From Rhodopseudomonas faecalis (GTDB lineage: Bacteria > Pseudomonadota > Alphaproteobacteria > Rhizobiales > Xanthobacteraceae), in NCBI RefSeq assembly GCF_003217325.1, contig NZ_QJTI01000012.1, positions 1 to 64,000 of the forward strand: 64,000 bases of DNA, in the 5' to 3' direction. The position numbers and the translations under genes are program-made. The notes beneath the pieces are model-generated. The model searched no databases. It was not told the origin of the DNA and saw only the letters and a list, made by a program, of their open reading frames with translations. Shown one piece after another: positions 28,628 through 39,534 of the stretch (positions within the stretch are counted from its first letter, which is position 1; each line of letters begins with the position of its first letter).

Positions 28628-29971
28628 CTAATTCGGCGGCGTGCCGTTGCAGGCCAGCACCTGGCCGGCGAGGTAGAGCGAGCCGGTGATCAGGATGCGC
28701 GGCGGCACTTCGTACAAGAGCCGCGCCACGCTTTGCAGCGCGGCATCGACGCTGCCCGCCACTTCGACCCGCATGCCGAGCCGGCGGGCCGCCTCGGCCA
28801 GGCGCTGCGGCGACATCGCATCGGCGCGGGTCGGGATCGGCACCGCGATGATGTGCCGGGTCAGCCCGGCGAAATTGCCCAAAAACCCCTCGGCATCCTT
28901 GTTGGCCATCATGCCGGCGATCACCACCAGCGGCCGCGGCACCCGTTCTTCCAGATCGCCGAGCGCCGCCGCGGCGACCCGGCCGCCGTCGGCATTGTGG
29001 CCGCCGTCGAGCCAGACCTCACTGCCGGGCGGCGCGACCGCGAGCAGCGCACCGCTTGCAAGCCGCTGCATGCGCGCCGGCCATTCCGCGCCGGCGACAC
29101 CGGCCTCGAACGCGGCATTGTCGATCGCAAAATGATCGACCGCGCGCAGCGTGGCGATCGCGAGCCCAGCATTGTCGAATTGATGGCGGCCGAACAGCCG
29201 CGGCGCGGCGAGATCAAGCAGGCCGCGTTCGTCCTGAAACACCAGCCGGCCGCGCTCGATCGCGACATGCCAATGCTGGCCGGCGGCGCTGAGCGGCGCG
29301 TGCTGACGGCGCGCCTCGCGCTCGATCACCGCCATCGCCTCATCGGTCTGCTCGGCGACAATCACCGGCACGCGGCGCTTGATGATGCCGGCCTTTTCGC
29401 CGGCGATCGCCGCCAGCGTCGGACCGAGAAATTCGGTGTGGTCGATGCCGATCGGGGTGATCACGCTGGCGAGCGGCTGCGCCACCACATTGGTGGCGTC
29501 GAGCCGGCCGCCCATGCCGACTTCCAGCAGCACGACATCGGCGGGGTGCTGCGCGAACAGCTCAAAGGCCGCGGCGGTTTCGATTTCGAACAGCGTGATC
29601 GGCTCGCCGTCATTGGCGGTTTCGCAGCGGCGCAGCGCGGCGAACAATTCATCGTCGCTGACCAGGCGGCTGCCGCCGCCCTCGGTGCCGATCCGAAAGC
29701 TCTCATTGACACGCACCAGCCAGGGCGAGGTGTAGGCATGGACGCGCAGGCCCGCAGCTTCGAGGATGGCGCGCAGATAGCTGAGGGTCGAGCCCTTGCC
29801 ATTGGTGCCGGCGATATGGATCACCGGCGGCAGGCGGTTATGCGGGTCGCCGAGCCGCGACAATAGCCGCAGCATCCGCTCGAGCGACAAATCGATGGCG
29901 TGGGGATGCAGTTGCGCGAGCCGGGCGCGCAGCCCGGCCAGCGGCGTCTGTGACGCGGCGCCCTCGCTCAC
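28628..29971 (-). CDS. folC: dihydrofolate synthase / folylpolyglutamate synthase FolC
   Basis: 447 residues from a GTG that overlaps the accD stop (GTGA). Mur-ligase-type ATPase: [13 protein letters not shown]-loop (about 50-61), [38 protein letters not shown], and the C-terminal [13 protein letters not shown]. Adds glutamate to dihydropteroate and to folates. accD-folC adjacency, with coupling, is known in other bacteria. Confidence 0.95.
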   Translation of the reverse strand: MSEGAASQTPLAGLRARLAQLHPHAIDLSLERMLRLLSRLGDPHNRLPPVIHIAGTNGKGSTLSYLRAILEAAGLRVHAYTSPWLVRVNESFRIGTEGGGSRLVSDDELFAALRRCETANDGEPITLFEIETAAAFELFAQHPADVVLLEVGMGGRLDATNVVAQPLASVITPIGIDHTEFLGPTLAAIAGEKAGIIKRRVPVIVAEQTDEAMAVIEREARRQHAPLSAAGQHWHVAIERGRLVFQDERGLLDLAAPRLFGRHQFDNAGLAIATLRAVDHFAIDNAAFEAGVAGAEWPARMQRLASGALLAVAPPGSEVWLDGGHNADGGRVAAAALGDLEERVPRPLVVIAGMMANKDAEGFLGNFAGLTRHIIAVPIPTRADAMSPQRLAEAARRLGMRVEVAGSVDAALQSVARLLYEVPPRILITGSLYLAGQVLACNGTPPN

Positions 29972-30948
29972 GCCTGCGGCGCGGCAGCGGGCGGCGGCTC
30001 GGCGGCGGGCGGGGTGGCCGCAGCGACCGGCTGTTCGGCGGCAACCGGCTCGGGCTGCTCCACCGGCTCGCAGGCTTCGGCGTCGGTGACGGCATCGATC
30101 GCCGGCGCCTTGGTCAGCAGCCGGCACAGCCGCGCCAAGGTCGGGCGCAGATCATGGCGGTGCACCACCATATCGACCATGCCGTGATCGCGCAGATATT
30201 CGGCGCGCTGGAAACCTTCCGGCAGCTTTTCGCGAATGGTCTGTTCGATGACGCGCGCGCCGGCAAAGCCGATCAAGGCGCCCGGCTCGGCGATATGGAC
30301 ATCGCCCAGCATCGCGTAAGAGGCGGTGACGCCGCCGGTGGTCGGATTGGTCAGCACCACGATGTAAGGCAGCTTGGCGTCGCGCAGCATCTGCACCGCA
30401 ACGGTGGTGCGCGGCATCTGCATCAACGACAGAATGCCTTCCTGCATGCGCGCGCCGCCCGAAGCGGCGAACAGAATGAACGGCGAGCGCTTTTCCAGCG
30501 CCAGTTCAATGCCGCGGATGATGGCCTCACCGGCCGCCATGCCGAGCGAGCCGCCCATGAAGTCGAAATCCTGCACCGCGATCACGACCGGGAAATTTTC
30601 CAGCTTGCCATAGCCGACCTTGACCGCGTCATGCAGGCCGGTCTTGGCGCGCGCATCCTTGATGCGGTCGACATAGCGGCGCTCGTCGCGGAATTTCAGC
30701 GGATCGGGCGTCACTTCCGGCAGCGCGATGTCGTACCAAGTCTCATTGTCGAACAGCGACTTGAGCCGCGCCACCGCGCCCATGCGCATGTGGTAGTTCG
30801 AGCCGGGAATCACGAACTGATTGGCTTCGACGTCCTTGTAGAACACCAGATGCCCGGAATCGGGGCACTTGATCCAGAGATTCTCCGGCGTCTCGCGCCG
30901 CAGCATGTTGCGAATCTTGGGACGGACGACGTTGGTCAACCAGTTCAT
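29968..30948 (-). CDS. accD: acetyl-CoA carboxylase carboxyltransferase subunit beta AccD
   Basis: 326 residues; with AccA it transfers carboxyl from biotin to acetyl-CoA. Carboxyltransferase body is intact ([55 protein letters not shown]). The N-terminal zinc ribbon is not: of the four cysteines in E. coli AccD only Cys28 remains, and the others are Ser31, Ile47 and Ser50. The last 45 residues are a Pro/Ala-rich tail. GGAG precedes the ATG; stop is coupled to folC. Confidence 0.96.
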   Translation of the reverse strand: MNWLTNVVRPKIRNMLRRETPENLWIKCPDSGHLVFYKDVEANQFVIPGSNYHMRMGAVARLKSLFDNETWYDIALPEVTPDPLKFRDERRYVDRIKDARAKTGLHDAVKVGYGKLENFPVVIAVQDFDFMGGSLGMAAGEAIIRGIELALEKRSPFILFAASGGARMQEGILSLMQMPRTTVAVQMLRDAKLPYIVVLTNPTTGGVTASYAMLGDVHIAEPGALIGFAGARVIEQTIREKLPEGFQRAEYLRDHGMVDMVVHRHDLRPTLARLCRLLTKAPAIDAVTDAEACEPVEQPEPVAAEQPVAAATPPAAEPPPAAAPQA

Positions 30949-31120
30949 GACATACTCCGCGTCGCGCCGATCCGGGCGCCGCTGCTCTCTGGCATGCGCC
31001 CGCGACCGGACGCGCGCCGACTATATGGCGGGCCGGGCGACGCCCGGCAACCCGCACCTTGGTGGTCCCTTCACAGGCTCTTGGCAGCCCTTGGTCAAAA
31101 CCATCGGGCCGCCTTGCGGC

Positions 31121-31947
31121 CTATTTTGCGGCCGCGTGCACGCCCTGCGCCAGCGCCGTTGCCAATTCGATCACCGCCGGAACGGTGGTGGCCGTGGCAC
31201 GGCCCTCGGCGTCCAGACTGTTACGCAGCACATCGACCAGCGCCGAGCCGACCACCGCGCCATCGGCGTGGCGGGCGATCTCGTTGGCGGCATCCGTGGT
31301 GCGGATGCCGAACCCGACGCAGACCGGCAGCGGCGTATGGCGCTTGATGCGCTGCACTGCGGAACTCACCGCCTTGGCATCGGCCGAGGCCGAGCCGGTG
31401 ATGCCGGTGATCGACACGTAATACACAAAGCCCGAGGTGTTGGCGAGCACGGCCGGCAGCCGCTTGTCGTCAGTGGTCGGGGTGGCGAGGCGGATGAAAT
31501 TCAGCCCGGCGCGCATTGCCGGCAGGCACAGCTCGCCGTCTTCCTCAGGCGGCAGATCGACCACGATCAAGCCGTCAATGCCGGCTTCCTTGGCATCGAT
31601 CAGGAACTGGTCGACGCCGTAGATATAGATCGGGTTGTAATAGCCCATCAGCACGATCGGGGTGACGTTGTCGCCGGCGCGGAACGCGCGCACCAGATCG
31701 AGGGTCTTTTTCAGCGTGGTGCCCGATTGCAGCGCGCGCAGCGCCGCCGCCTGGATCGCCGGACCATCGGCCATCGGATCGGTGAACGGCATGCCGATTT
31801 CGATGATGTCGGCGCCGGCCTGCGGCAGCGCCTTGATCAGCGCCAGCGAGGTGTCGAGATCAGGATCGCCGGCCATCAGGAAGGTGACGAAGGCGGCGCG
31901 GCCCTGCTGCTGCAGCGCCGCGAAGCGGGCTTCGATACGGCCGGTCA

Positions 31948-31948
<1 letters not shown>
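31121..31948 (-). CDS. trpA: tryptophan synthase alpha subunit TrpA
   Basis: 275 residues; cleaves indole-3-glycerol phosphate to indole. Catalytic Glu in [16 protein letters not shown] and the following Asp, [14 protein letters not shown], phosphate-binding GFGIRT and GSALVD. Start ATG overlaps the trpB stop by one base (TGATG), so translation is coupled. Confidence 0.97.
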
Positions 31949-33161
<1,213 letters not shown>

Positions 33162-33162
<1 letters not shown>

Positions 33163-33818
33163 CAGACGCTCAGCTGTTCGGTGGCGCGCGCGGCGCGGAT
33201 GAAGGCGCGGATCAGTTCCGGGTCCTTGACGCCCGGCGCGGATTCCACGCCGGATGACACATCGACGCCAGTGGCGCGGCTGATCCGCAGCGCCTCGGCG
33301 ACATTGGCGGGCGACAGTCCGCCAGAAACCATATACGGCACCGCCAGCTCGATGCCCTGCAGCAAAGTCCAATCAAAGCACGCGCCAAGGCCGCCGGGAC
33401 GGGTGGCGTCTTTCGGCGGCCTAGCGTCGAAGAGCAAGCGATCTGCGACCGCTGCATAGTCCGGCAGCACGGCAAGATCAGCGGCGGTGGCGATCGGCAG
33501 CGCCTTCATCACCGGCAATCCGAAGCGCTGCTTGATGGCGGCGACCCGCTGCGGCGTCTCGTGGCCATGCAACTGCAGCAATTGCGGCGACACCATCTCG
33601 ATAATCGCGCCAAGCTGCGCGTCGTCAGCATCGACCGTCAGCGCCACCACCTCGGCCTGCGGCGCGGCGGCACGCGCCAGCGCCCGCGCGCTGTCGAGTT
33701 CGACATGGCGCGGCGAGGCCGGAAAAAACACCAAGCCGATCATATCGGCGCCGCCTTCGAGCGCCGCGTCCAGCGTCGCGCGGGTCGACAGACCGCAGAT
33801 TTTGACAACAAGGGTCAT
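33162..33818 (-). CDS. trpF: phosphoribosylanthranilate isomerase TrpF
   Basis: 218 residues, TIM barrel isomerising N-phosphoribosylanthranilate. Catalytic Cys in [16 protein letters not shown] (residue 8), LQLHGHE, ALTVDAD with the catalytic Asp, [14 protein letters not shown] and the phosphate loop [16 protein letters not shown]. First gene of the coupled trpFBA unit. Confidence 0.97.
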
Positions 33819-33863
33819 GGGGTTCGCAGCATGCCGGCGGGATGCCGGCCCGGAACGGCGTGT

Positions 33864-34265
33864 TTACAACGCCGCGCTCTGCTTGTCTCGTTCGGCAGCG
33901 CTGCTCGGCGCGCCCAGCAAGAGCCGCGGCGCCGCGGACGGCTGGCTGTCATTGGACGCGGTCGGCACCACGCTGGCGCGCAGCCGGGTGAGCTGCGAGC
34001 GCGCTTCGATGGCATCGGCCTGATGGCGGCGCGCGGCGCGGCGCCAGTGACGCTGACCGATCCAGGTGGCCATGCCGCCGGCGATGACGCCGAGGATCGC
34101 CACCGCGATCAGCACCACGAACAGCGGCATCGCGATGCTCAGCTCGGGGTCATTGGTATTGAACGGATCGAACGACACCGTCACCGAATGACGGTTGGCG
34201 ACCGCGAATACGAAAAAGATCAGTCCCAGCGGAATAAGAACCAAGGCCGAAAAGAGCTTTTGCAT
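33864..34265 (-). CDS. lapA: LapA/DUF1049 domain membrane protein
   Basis: 133 residues with two transmembrane segments (about 7-24 and 47-68) and a cytoplasmic basic tail. The pattern FVFAVANRHSVTVSFDPF is typical of lipopolysaccharide assembly protein A (LapA, DUF1049). In enterobacteria LapA acts with LapB to control LpxC stability; in alphaproteobacteria the role is not established. It sits between ihfB and trpF in the conserved minus-strand order. Confidence 0.82.
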   Translation of the reverse strand: MQKLFSALVLIPLGLIFFVFAVANRHSVTVSFDPFNTNDPELSIAMPLFVVLIAVAILGVIAGGMATWIGQRHWRRAARRHQADAIEARSQLTRLRASVVPTASNDSQPSAAPRLLLGAPSSAAERDKQSAAL

Positions 34266-34296
34266 GGTTATTCTCGCCTGGCAGGCTCAGCGCGGA

Positions 34297-34605
34297 CTAG
34301 GCGCCGGTTTCTGGGGACGTTTCGGGTTCCCGGTTCAGCCGTTCGCGCATCTCTTTTCCGGTCTTGAAGAACGGCACGCTCTTCTGTTCCACCGGAACGT
34401 GTTCGCCGGTCCGGGGATTGCGACCGGCGCGCGCCGGGCGGTGCTTGACCGAGAAGGCTCCGAAGCCGCGCAGTTCGACGCGGTCTCCACGTGACAACGC
34501 CGCCACGATCTCTTCAAGGATCGCGTTGACGATGTTCTCCACGTCCCGCTGGTAGAGGTGCGGGTTGTGCTCGGCGATACGCTGTACAAGTTCGGATTTA
34601 ATCAT
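34297..34605 (-). CDS. ihfB: integration host factor subunit beta
   Basis: 102 residues, HU/IHF family DNA-bending protein. [21 protein letters not shown] contains the arm with the intercalating Pro; N-terminal [17 protein letters not shown] matches IHF beta rather than HU. Works with IHF alpha (not in the window) in nucleoid architecture and sigma-54 promoters. Confidence 0.95.
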   Translation of the reverse strand: MIKSELVQRIAEHNPHLYQRDVENIVNAILEEIVAALSRGDRVELRGFGAFSVKHRPARAGRNPRTGEHVPVEQKSVPFFKTGKEMRERLNREPETSPETGA

Positions 34606-34748
34606 CGAGACTGGAGCCCGTGGATGCGGACCGTCATTTCCGTGAAAACAGCTTGGACTGTCAAGACGCTAAATCAAACTCGCCGGCGCAGCAACCAAGC
34701 TTGCGCCGTCGAAATCTGTTCTGCAACCAGCCAGTCCGCGCGATATTG

Positions 34749-35726
34749 CTAATTTGACGCGCTGGGACGCCAGAGCGCTAAGATACCGTCAAGCCCGTAC
34801 TGATCAACCGACTGCAACATACCGCCGTCAGCAATCTTGTGGGCGATCGAAGGCAGCCCGACCGCCTCCAGCGTCACCACCGCAGCGGTACGCAGGAAGG
34901 TCATGTCGCCGAGCCGCGGCGACAGCTTGTAATCACGCACCGGCAGATCGGCCTTGATCTTCTTCTGCGCCACCAGCCAGGCGACCGCGGTCTTCTCGTC
35001 GCCGAGCTGATCGACCAGCTTGAGGCCGACCGCCTGCCGTCCGGTGAACACCCGGCCATCGGCGACCTTGTCGAGCGAGGGATCGTCCAGGCTGCGCCGT
35101 TCCTTCACCAGGCCGCGGAACCAAGCATAGGAATCCTTGACCAGCGCGTCGAGCGCGGCGCGCGCTTCCGGGCTGGTCGGCTCAAAACCGTTCGGCGCGG
35201 CCTTGAGCGGCGACGACTTCACTTCCTCGACCTTGACGCCGACATTCTTCAGCAGCTCGGCGAGGTTCGGATATTGGATCAGCACGCCGATCGAGCCGAC
35301 CAGCGAGCTTTGCCGCGCGACGATGTGGTCCGCCGAGAGCGCCGCGATATAGCCGCCCGACGCCGCCATGCCTTCGACCACCACCACCAGCGGCTTCTTG
35401 GCCTTCAGCCGCGCGAGCGAATCATAGAGCTGTTCCGCCCCGGCGGTGGTTCCGCCTGGCGAATTGATGTGCACCACCACCGCCTCGTAGGACGACTTTT
35501 CCAGCCGCTCCAGCGCCGCGACGCGGTCGTAGTCGCTGCGGATCAGACCATCGATCTTGATGCGGGCGATCGAACCGGAGGAGCCCGGCAACGAACCGCT
35601 CGACGTCGAAGCGGCGCCGATCGCCACCACGGCGGCAATTGCGACCACAGCCGCCGTCACGCGCCAGAACGTCAGTTTCCGGCGAATGCGACGACGATCG
35701 ACGATGACATCGGAATCAAACGACAT
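34749..35726 (-). CDS. sppA: signal peptide peptidase SppA (short, S49 family)
   Basis: 325 residues. One N-terminal transmembrane segment (about 21-40) anchors a periplasmic S49 serine protease domain. Nucleophile Ser in VEGMAASGGYIAAL and the general-base Lys in EEVKSSPLKAAPNGF. Only one protease repeat, so it is the short form that assembles as an octamer. Cleaves remnant signal peptides. GGAGAG before the ATG. Confidence 0.93.
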   Translation of the reverse strand: MSFDSDVIVDRRRIRRKLTFWRVTAAVVAIAAVVAIGAASTSSGSLPGSSGSIARIKIDGLIRSDYDRVAALERLEKSSYEAVVVHINSPGGTTAGAEQLYDSLARLKAKKPLVVVVEGMAASGGYIAALSADHIVARQSSLVGSIGVLIQYPNLAELLKNVGVKVEEVKSSPLKAAPNGFEPTSPEARAALDALVKDSYAWFRGLVKERRSLDDPSLDKVADGRVFTGRQAVGLKLVDQLGDEKTAVAWLVAQKKIKADLPVRDYKLSPRLGDMTFLRTAAVVTLEAVGLPSIAHKIADGGMLQSVDQYGLDGILALWRPSASN

Positions 35727-35857
35727 CGGCTCTCTCCAACGCGGGCACGAGTGGGTCTCGGCACGGGGGGATGGGTTTAGCGGCCCTGCCCCCGGCTGCG
35801 CAACAGAAAGAACAACAGGTGGCGAGCGCGGCCGCCGCCGTCAACCGATCAACAAAA

Positions 35858-35880
35858 AGGCCCCGGCAAAGCCGGGGCCT
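35858..35880 (-). terminator. intrinsic terminator of rpsA
   Basis: AGGCCCCGGC (35858-35867), loop AAA, GCCGGGGCCT (35871-35880). Read on the minus strand it ends in TTTTT, 29 nt after the rpsA stop: a clean Rho-independent terminator. Confidence 0.92.
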
Positions 35881-35908
35881 TTCGCAAACCGCCACGAAGG
35901 CGCGGTTC

Positions 35909-37600
35909 TTACTTCTCGCGCTGCTTGAGCGCGGTGCCGAGAATGTCGCCCAGCGTCGCGCCCGAATCGGACGAGCCGTACTGCGCGATCGCTTCCTTCT
36001 CCTCGGCCACTTCCAGCGCCTTGATCGACACCTGGACCTTGCGGGCCTTCTTGTCGAACTGGATCACGCGGGCGTCGACCTTCTCACCAACCGCGAAGCG
36101 TTCAGCGCGCTGATCGTTGCGATCGCGGGCCAGCTCCGAGCGCTTGATGAAGGTGGTGAACTCGGTGCCGACGATCTGCACGTCGATGCCGGAATCCTTC
36201 ACGTCGAGCACTTCGCAAGTGACGATCGCACCCTTCTTGACGTCGCCCGGCTCGGCGAACGGGTCGCCTTCGAGCTGCTTGACGCCGAGCGAGATACGCT
36301 CCTTCTCGACATCAACGTCGAGCACCACCGCCTTGACGACGTCGCCCTTCTTGAAGTTGTCGATCACCTGCTCGCCCGGCAGCTTCCAGTCGAGGTCGGA
36401 CAGATGGACCATGCCGTCGACTTCGCCGTCGAGGCCCAGGAACAGACCGAACTCGGTCTTGTTCTTGACTTCGCCTTCGACCACCGAACCGACCGGGTAC
36501 TTCTCGACGAACACTTCCCACGGATTGCGCATGGTCTGCTTCAGGCCGAGCGAGATACGACGCTTGACCGAATCGACCTCGAGCACCTGCACCTCGACTT
36601 CCTGCGAGGTGGAGACGATCTTGCCGGGGTGCATGTTCTTCTTGGTCCACGACATCTCGGAGACGTGGATCAGGCCTTCGATGCCCGGCTCCAGCTCCAC
36701 GAAGGCGCCGTAGTCGGTGATGTTGGTGACGCGGCCGGTGAAGCGCGCGTTCAGCGGGTACTTGGCCTCGATGCCCTGCCACGGATCGTCCAGCAGCTGC
36801 TTCATGCCGAGCGAGATGCGGTGGGTCTCGTGGTTGATCTTGATGATCTTGACCTTCACGGTCTGACCGATCGACAGCACCTCGGTCGGGTGATTGACCC
36901 GGCGCCAGGCAATATCGGTGACGTGCAGCAGGCCGTCGATGCCGCCGAGGTCAACGAACGCACCGTAATCGGTGATGTTCTTGACGACGCCGTCGATCAC
37001 CTGACCCTCTTCGAGGTTCTGCACCAGCTCCTGGCGCTGCTCGGCACGGGTCTCTTCCAGCACGGTACGGCGCGACACCACGATGTTGCCGCGACGGCGA
37101 TCCATCTTGAGGATCTGGAACGGCTGCGGGTTGTTCATCAGCGGCGCGACGTCGCGGATCGGGCGGATGTCGACCTGCGAGCGCGGCAGGAACGCCACGG
37201 CGCCGTCGAGGTCGACGGTGAAGCCACCCTTGACCTGGTTGAAGATGACGCCCTGAACCTTTTCGTTGTTCTGGAACGCCTTCTCGAGCTTGCCCCAGCT
37301 TTCTTCGCGGCGCGCCTTGTCGCGCGACAGCACGGCTTCACCGAGCGCGTTCTCGATCCGGTCGAGGAACACTTCGACCACGTCGCCGACCTTGAGGTCG
37401 CTCTCCCGGCCCGGGCCGGCAAATTCACGCAGCGCCACGCGACCTTCGGTCTTCAGACCGACGTCGATGACCGCCATGTCCTTCTCGATCGCGACAACAG
37501 TGCCCTTGATGACCGAGCTTTCCTGCAGATTGCCGCCAGCGAAGGACTCGTCGAGCATCGCAGCGAAATCGTCGCGGGACGGATTGTAAGTCGAAGCCAT
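35909..37600 (-). CDS. rpsA: 30S ribosomal protein S1
   Basis: 563 residues with six S1 RNA-binding repeats, the later four closely similar to each other (KNITDYGAFVDLGGIDGLLHVTD, TNITDYGAFVELEPGIEGLIHVSE, and so on). Binds mRNA leaders on the small subunit. Starts at MASTYNPSRDDF with GGAG upstream; the frame continues upstream without similarity. Followed by a strong terminator, so sppA has its own promoter. Confidence 0.97.
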   Translation of the reverse strand: MASTYNPSRDDFAAMLDESFAGGNLQESSVIKGTVVAIEKDMAVIDVGLKTEGRVALREFAGPGRESDLKVGDVVEVFLDRIENALGEAVLSRDKARREESWGKLEKAFQNNEKVQGVIFNQVKGGFTVDLDGAVAFLPRSQVDIRPIRDVAPLMNNPQPFQILKMDRRRGNIVVSRRTVLEETRAEQRQELVQNLEEGQVIDGVVKNITDYGAFVDLGGIDGLLHVTDIAWRRVNHPTEVLSIGQTVKVKIIKINHETHRISLGMKQLLDDPWQGIEAKYPLNARFTGRVTNITDYGAFVELEPGIEGLIHVSEMSWTKKNMHPGKIVSTSQEVEVQVLEVDSVKRRISLGLKQTMRNPWEVFVEKYPVGSVVEGEVKNKTEFGLFLGLDGEVDGMVHLSDLDWKLPGEQVIDNFKKGDVVKAVVLDVDVEKERISLGVKQLEGDPFAEPGDVKKGAIVTCEVLDVKDSGIDVQIVGTEFTTFIKRSELARDRNDQRAERFAVGEKVDARVIQFDKKARKVQVSIKALEVAEEKEAIAQYGSSDSGATLGDILGTALKQREK

Positions 37601-37835
37601 ATGTTCTCCAGATGCGGGTCTGCCGGCCATGGGGTGAGGGGCGCATCGCGCGTAAAGGGCCGAGGGGTCCGCAAACCTCGGCGACCGCTCCTGCCGCAGA
37701 AACGGCAATAGCGGGCCGGCAAAGGCCTTCACGATCAATACGGTGGTTGATCCAGACGCGCGGGACAAATGGTCACCGAAATCGACGGTCAGGGGCCAGG
37801 AGCGGGCTTTCCTCCAATGACGGCTGCAGTTTTGC

Positions 37836-37850
37836 TTAAGAAATATTTAA
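37836..37850. promoter_or_regulatory. perfect TTAA-N7-TTAA (CtrA-type box)
   Basis: TTAA (37836-37839), seven bases, TTAA (37847-37850), in a strongly GC-rich region. It overlaps the cmk stop codon and lies 236 bp upstream of rpsA. Confidence 0.45.
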
Positions 37851-38485
37851 GCCCGCAGCCGGCCCGCTCGGACAGCCTCGACGATATCGATCGCAGCCCG
37901 GACGCCGCTTTCTATATCTAAATGCGAATTGTCGAGCAAGTGTGCGTCATCGGCCTGTTTCAAGGGCGCCGCCGCCCGGTTCCGGTCGCGTTCATCGCGC
38001 TTGAGGATATCGGCCAGCACCACCGCTTCATCGGCCGGCTCGCCGCGCGCTTGCGCCTCCAGCGTGCGCCGCCGCGCCCGCACTGCGGGATCGGCGACCA
38101 CGAAGATCTTCACGTCGGCCTGCGGGCAGATCACGGTGCCGATATCGCGGCCATCCAGCACCGCGCCGGGCGGCTGCTCGGCAAACTGCCGCTGAAAGCT
38201 GACCAGCGCCTCGCGCACCTTGGGCAGCGCCGACACCACCGAGGCGGCGGCGCCAACCTCCTGCGATTTCAGCGCCGGATCGTCAAAAGTGGCCGGGTCG
38301 AGCGTCTGCGCCACCATGGCGGCCCGCGCCTCGTCGTTCAGATCAGCGCCGGCATCGAGCATGGCCTTGGCCACCGCGCGATAGATCACGCCGGTATCGA
38401 GATGACGAAGGCCGTAATGAAGCGCCAGCCGCTTGGCGAGGGTGCCCTTGCCGGAGGCGGCCGGTCCGTCGATGGCAATGATCAT
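37847..38485 (-). CDS. cmk: cytidylate kinase
   Basis: 212 residues; phosphorylates CMP/dCMP. P-loop [13 protein letters not shown] (about 3-15), [32 protein letters not shown], and the lid [17 protein letters not shown] precedes the ATG. Part of the conserved aroA-cmk-rpsA order, but separated from aroA by a plus-strand acyltransferase and repeats. Confidence 0.96.
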   Translation of the reverse strand: MIIAIDGPAASGKGTLAKRLALHYGLRHLDTGVIYRAVAKAMLDAGADLNDEARAAMVAQTLDPATFDDPALKSQEVGAAASVVSALPKVREALVSFQRQFAEQPPGAVLDGRDIGTVICPQADVKIFVVADPAVRARRRTLEAQARGEPADEAVVLADILKRDERDRNRAAAPLKQADDAHLLDNSHLDIESGVRAAIDIVEAVRAGRLRA

Positions 38486-38657
38486 GAGCCTCTCGCTTGC
38501 ATTGCCGGGCGATCACCCGGCGTTGTCGCCGCTTTCAACACCCAAGCCCAGGAACTTTCAAGCCGGTGCGATTGCCTCACGGCCCCTGGGCCGTATAAAC
38601 CGGCGGCCCGTCACGCCCGCGCGGCGGCGCGTCTCAAACCTTTCGGTGAACCTTCGG

Positions 38658-39329
38658 ATGTCCACGCCCGCTTTCGTCAAACGCATTCTGCGCTCGAATG
38701 CGTTTCAGACCTTCATCAGCTATCCGCTGGCGGGCTATTTCCAGTTCGTGACCTGGACTGGCAAGATCGACCGGCCGGAACCGCCGGTGCCGGGGCCGTT
38801 CATCATGGCGATGTGGCACGGCCGGCTGATCATGCTGCCGATGCTGCGCGTCGGCGCCAAGCCGCTGGTGGCGCTGATCAGCGGCCATCGCGACGGCCGC
38901 ATCATCAGCAAGGTCGGCGCCCATTTCGGCATCATGACCGTGACCGGATCGAGCTCGAAGGGCGGCATGCGCGCGGTGCGCGAACTGATGCGCTTTGGCC
39001 GCGACGGCCATTGCCTGTTCGTGACACCCGATGGCCCGCGCGGCCCGCGCATGCATGTCAATGAGGGCGTGCTCGACATCGCCCGCCTGACCGGGCTGCC
39101 GATCGTGCCGGTCACGGTCGGCCCGCAGCGCGCGGTGGTGTTCAAGAGCTGGGACCGGCTGTTTCTGCCGCTGCCGTTCTCGAAAGTGGCGATTCGCTGG
39201 GGCGCGCCGATCACGGTCGACGCCGATACCGACCGCGCCGCTGCCGCCGCCGAACTCGAAGCGTCGCTGTCGGCGGTGCAGCGCGAGGCCGAATTGCTGG
39301 CCGGCCGCGAGCCGATCGAGCCGGGCTGA
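38658..39329 (+). CDS. lysophospholipid acyltransferase family protein (DUF374)
   Basis: 223 residues. DUF374-type acyltransferase: FIMAMWHGRLIMLPML (the His of the acyltransferase motif), ISGHRDGRIIS, TGSSSKGGMRAVREL and VTPDGPRGPRM. Related to KDO-lipid A/phospholipid acyltransferases; substrate not known. Start chosen at ATG 38658 (MSTPAF); a GTG at 38646 is also possible. It is on the opposite strand from its neighbours aroA and cmk, interrupting that conserved pair. Confidence 0.87.
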   Translation: MSTPAFVKRILRSNAFQTFISYPLAGYFQFVTWTGKIDRPEPPVPGPFIMAMWHGRLIMLPMLRVGAKPLVALISGHRDGRIISKVGAHFGIMTVTGSSSKGGMRAVRELMRFGRDGHCLFVTPDGPRGPRMHVNEGVLDIARLTGLPIVPVTVGPQRAVVFKSWDRLFLPLPFSKVAIRWGAPITVDADTDRAAAAAELEASLSAVQREAELLAGREPIEPG

Positions 39330-39362
39330 CCTTAGAACGCACGGCGCGAGTGTTTTCCGCGC

Positions 39363-39450
39363 GTCATGGCCGGGCTCGTCCCAGCCATCCACGTCTTTGA
39401 TCCTGCAGTGTTATTAAGACGTGGATACCCGCGACAAGCGCGGGCATGAC
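39363..39450. repeat. MITE/REP-like element copy
   Basis: GTCATGGCCGGGCTCGTCCC at the left, CACGTCTTTGATCCTGCAG in the centre, and CCCGCGACAAGCGCGGGCATGAC at the right end. Between the acyltransferase and aroA 3' ends (convergent). Confidence 0.85.
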
Positions 39451-39499
39451 GGGGCAAACGGGGGATCCCAGCCGCGGGCTGAGCCCCGCGTATTGGAGC

Positions 39500-39530
39500 G
39501 CTGGATTGCTTCGCTGCGCTCGCGATGACG
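39500..39530. repeat. GCTGGATTGCTTCGC short intergenic repeat, second copy
   Basis: GCTGGATTGCTTCGCTGCGC... ending GATGACG, the same as 4391-4421 apart from a few bases. Confidence 0.75.
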
Positions 39531-39534
39531 GAGA

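Noticed and set aside
35771-37711. 646-codon open frame on the plus strand opposite rpsA
   Set aside because: Antisense shadow of a GC-rich gene; composition is His/Asp/Leu/Arg-rich with no recognisable family, while the minus strand encodes a textbook ribosomal protein S1.
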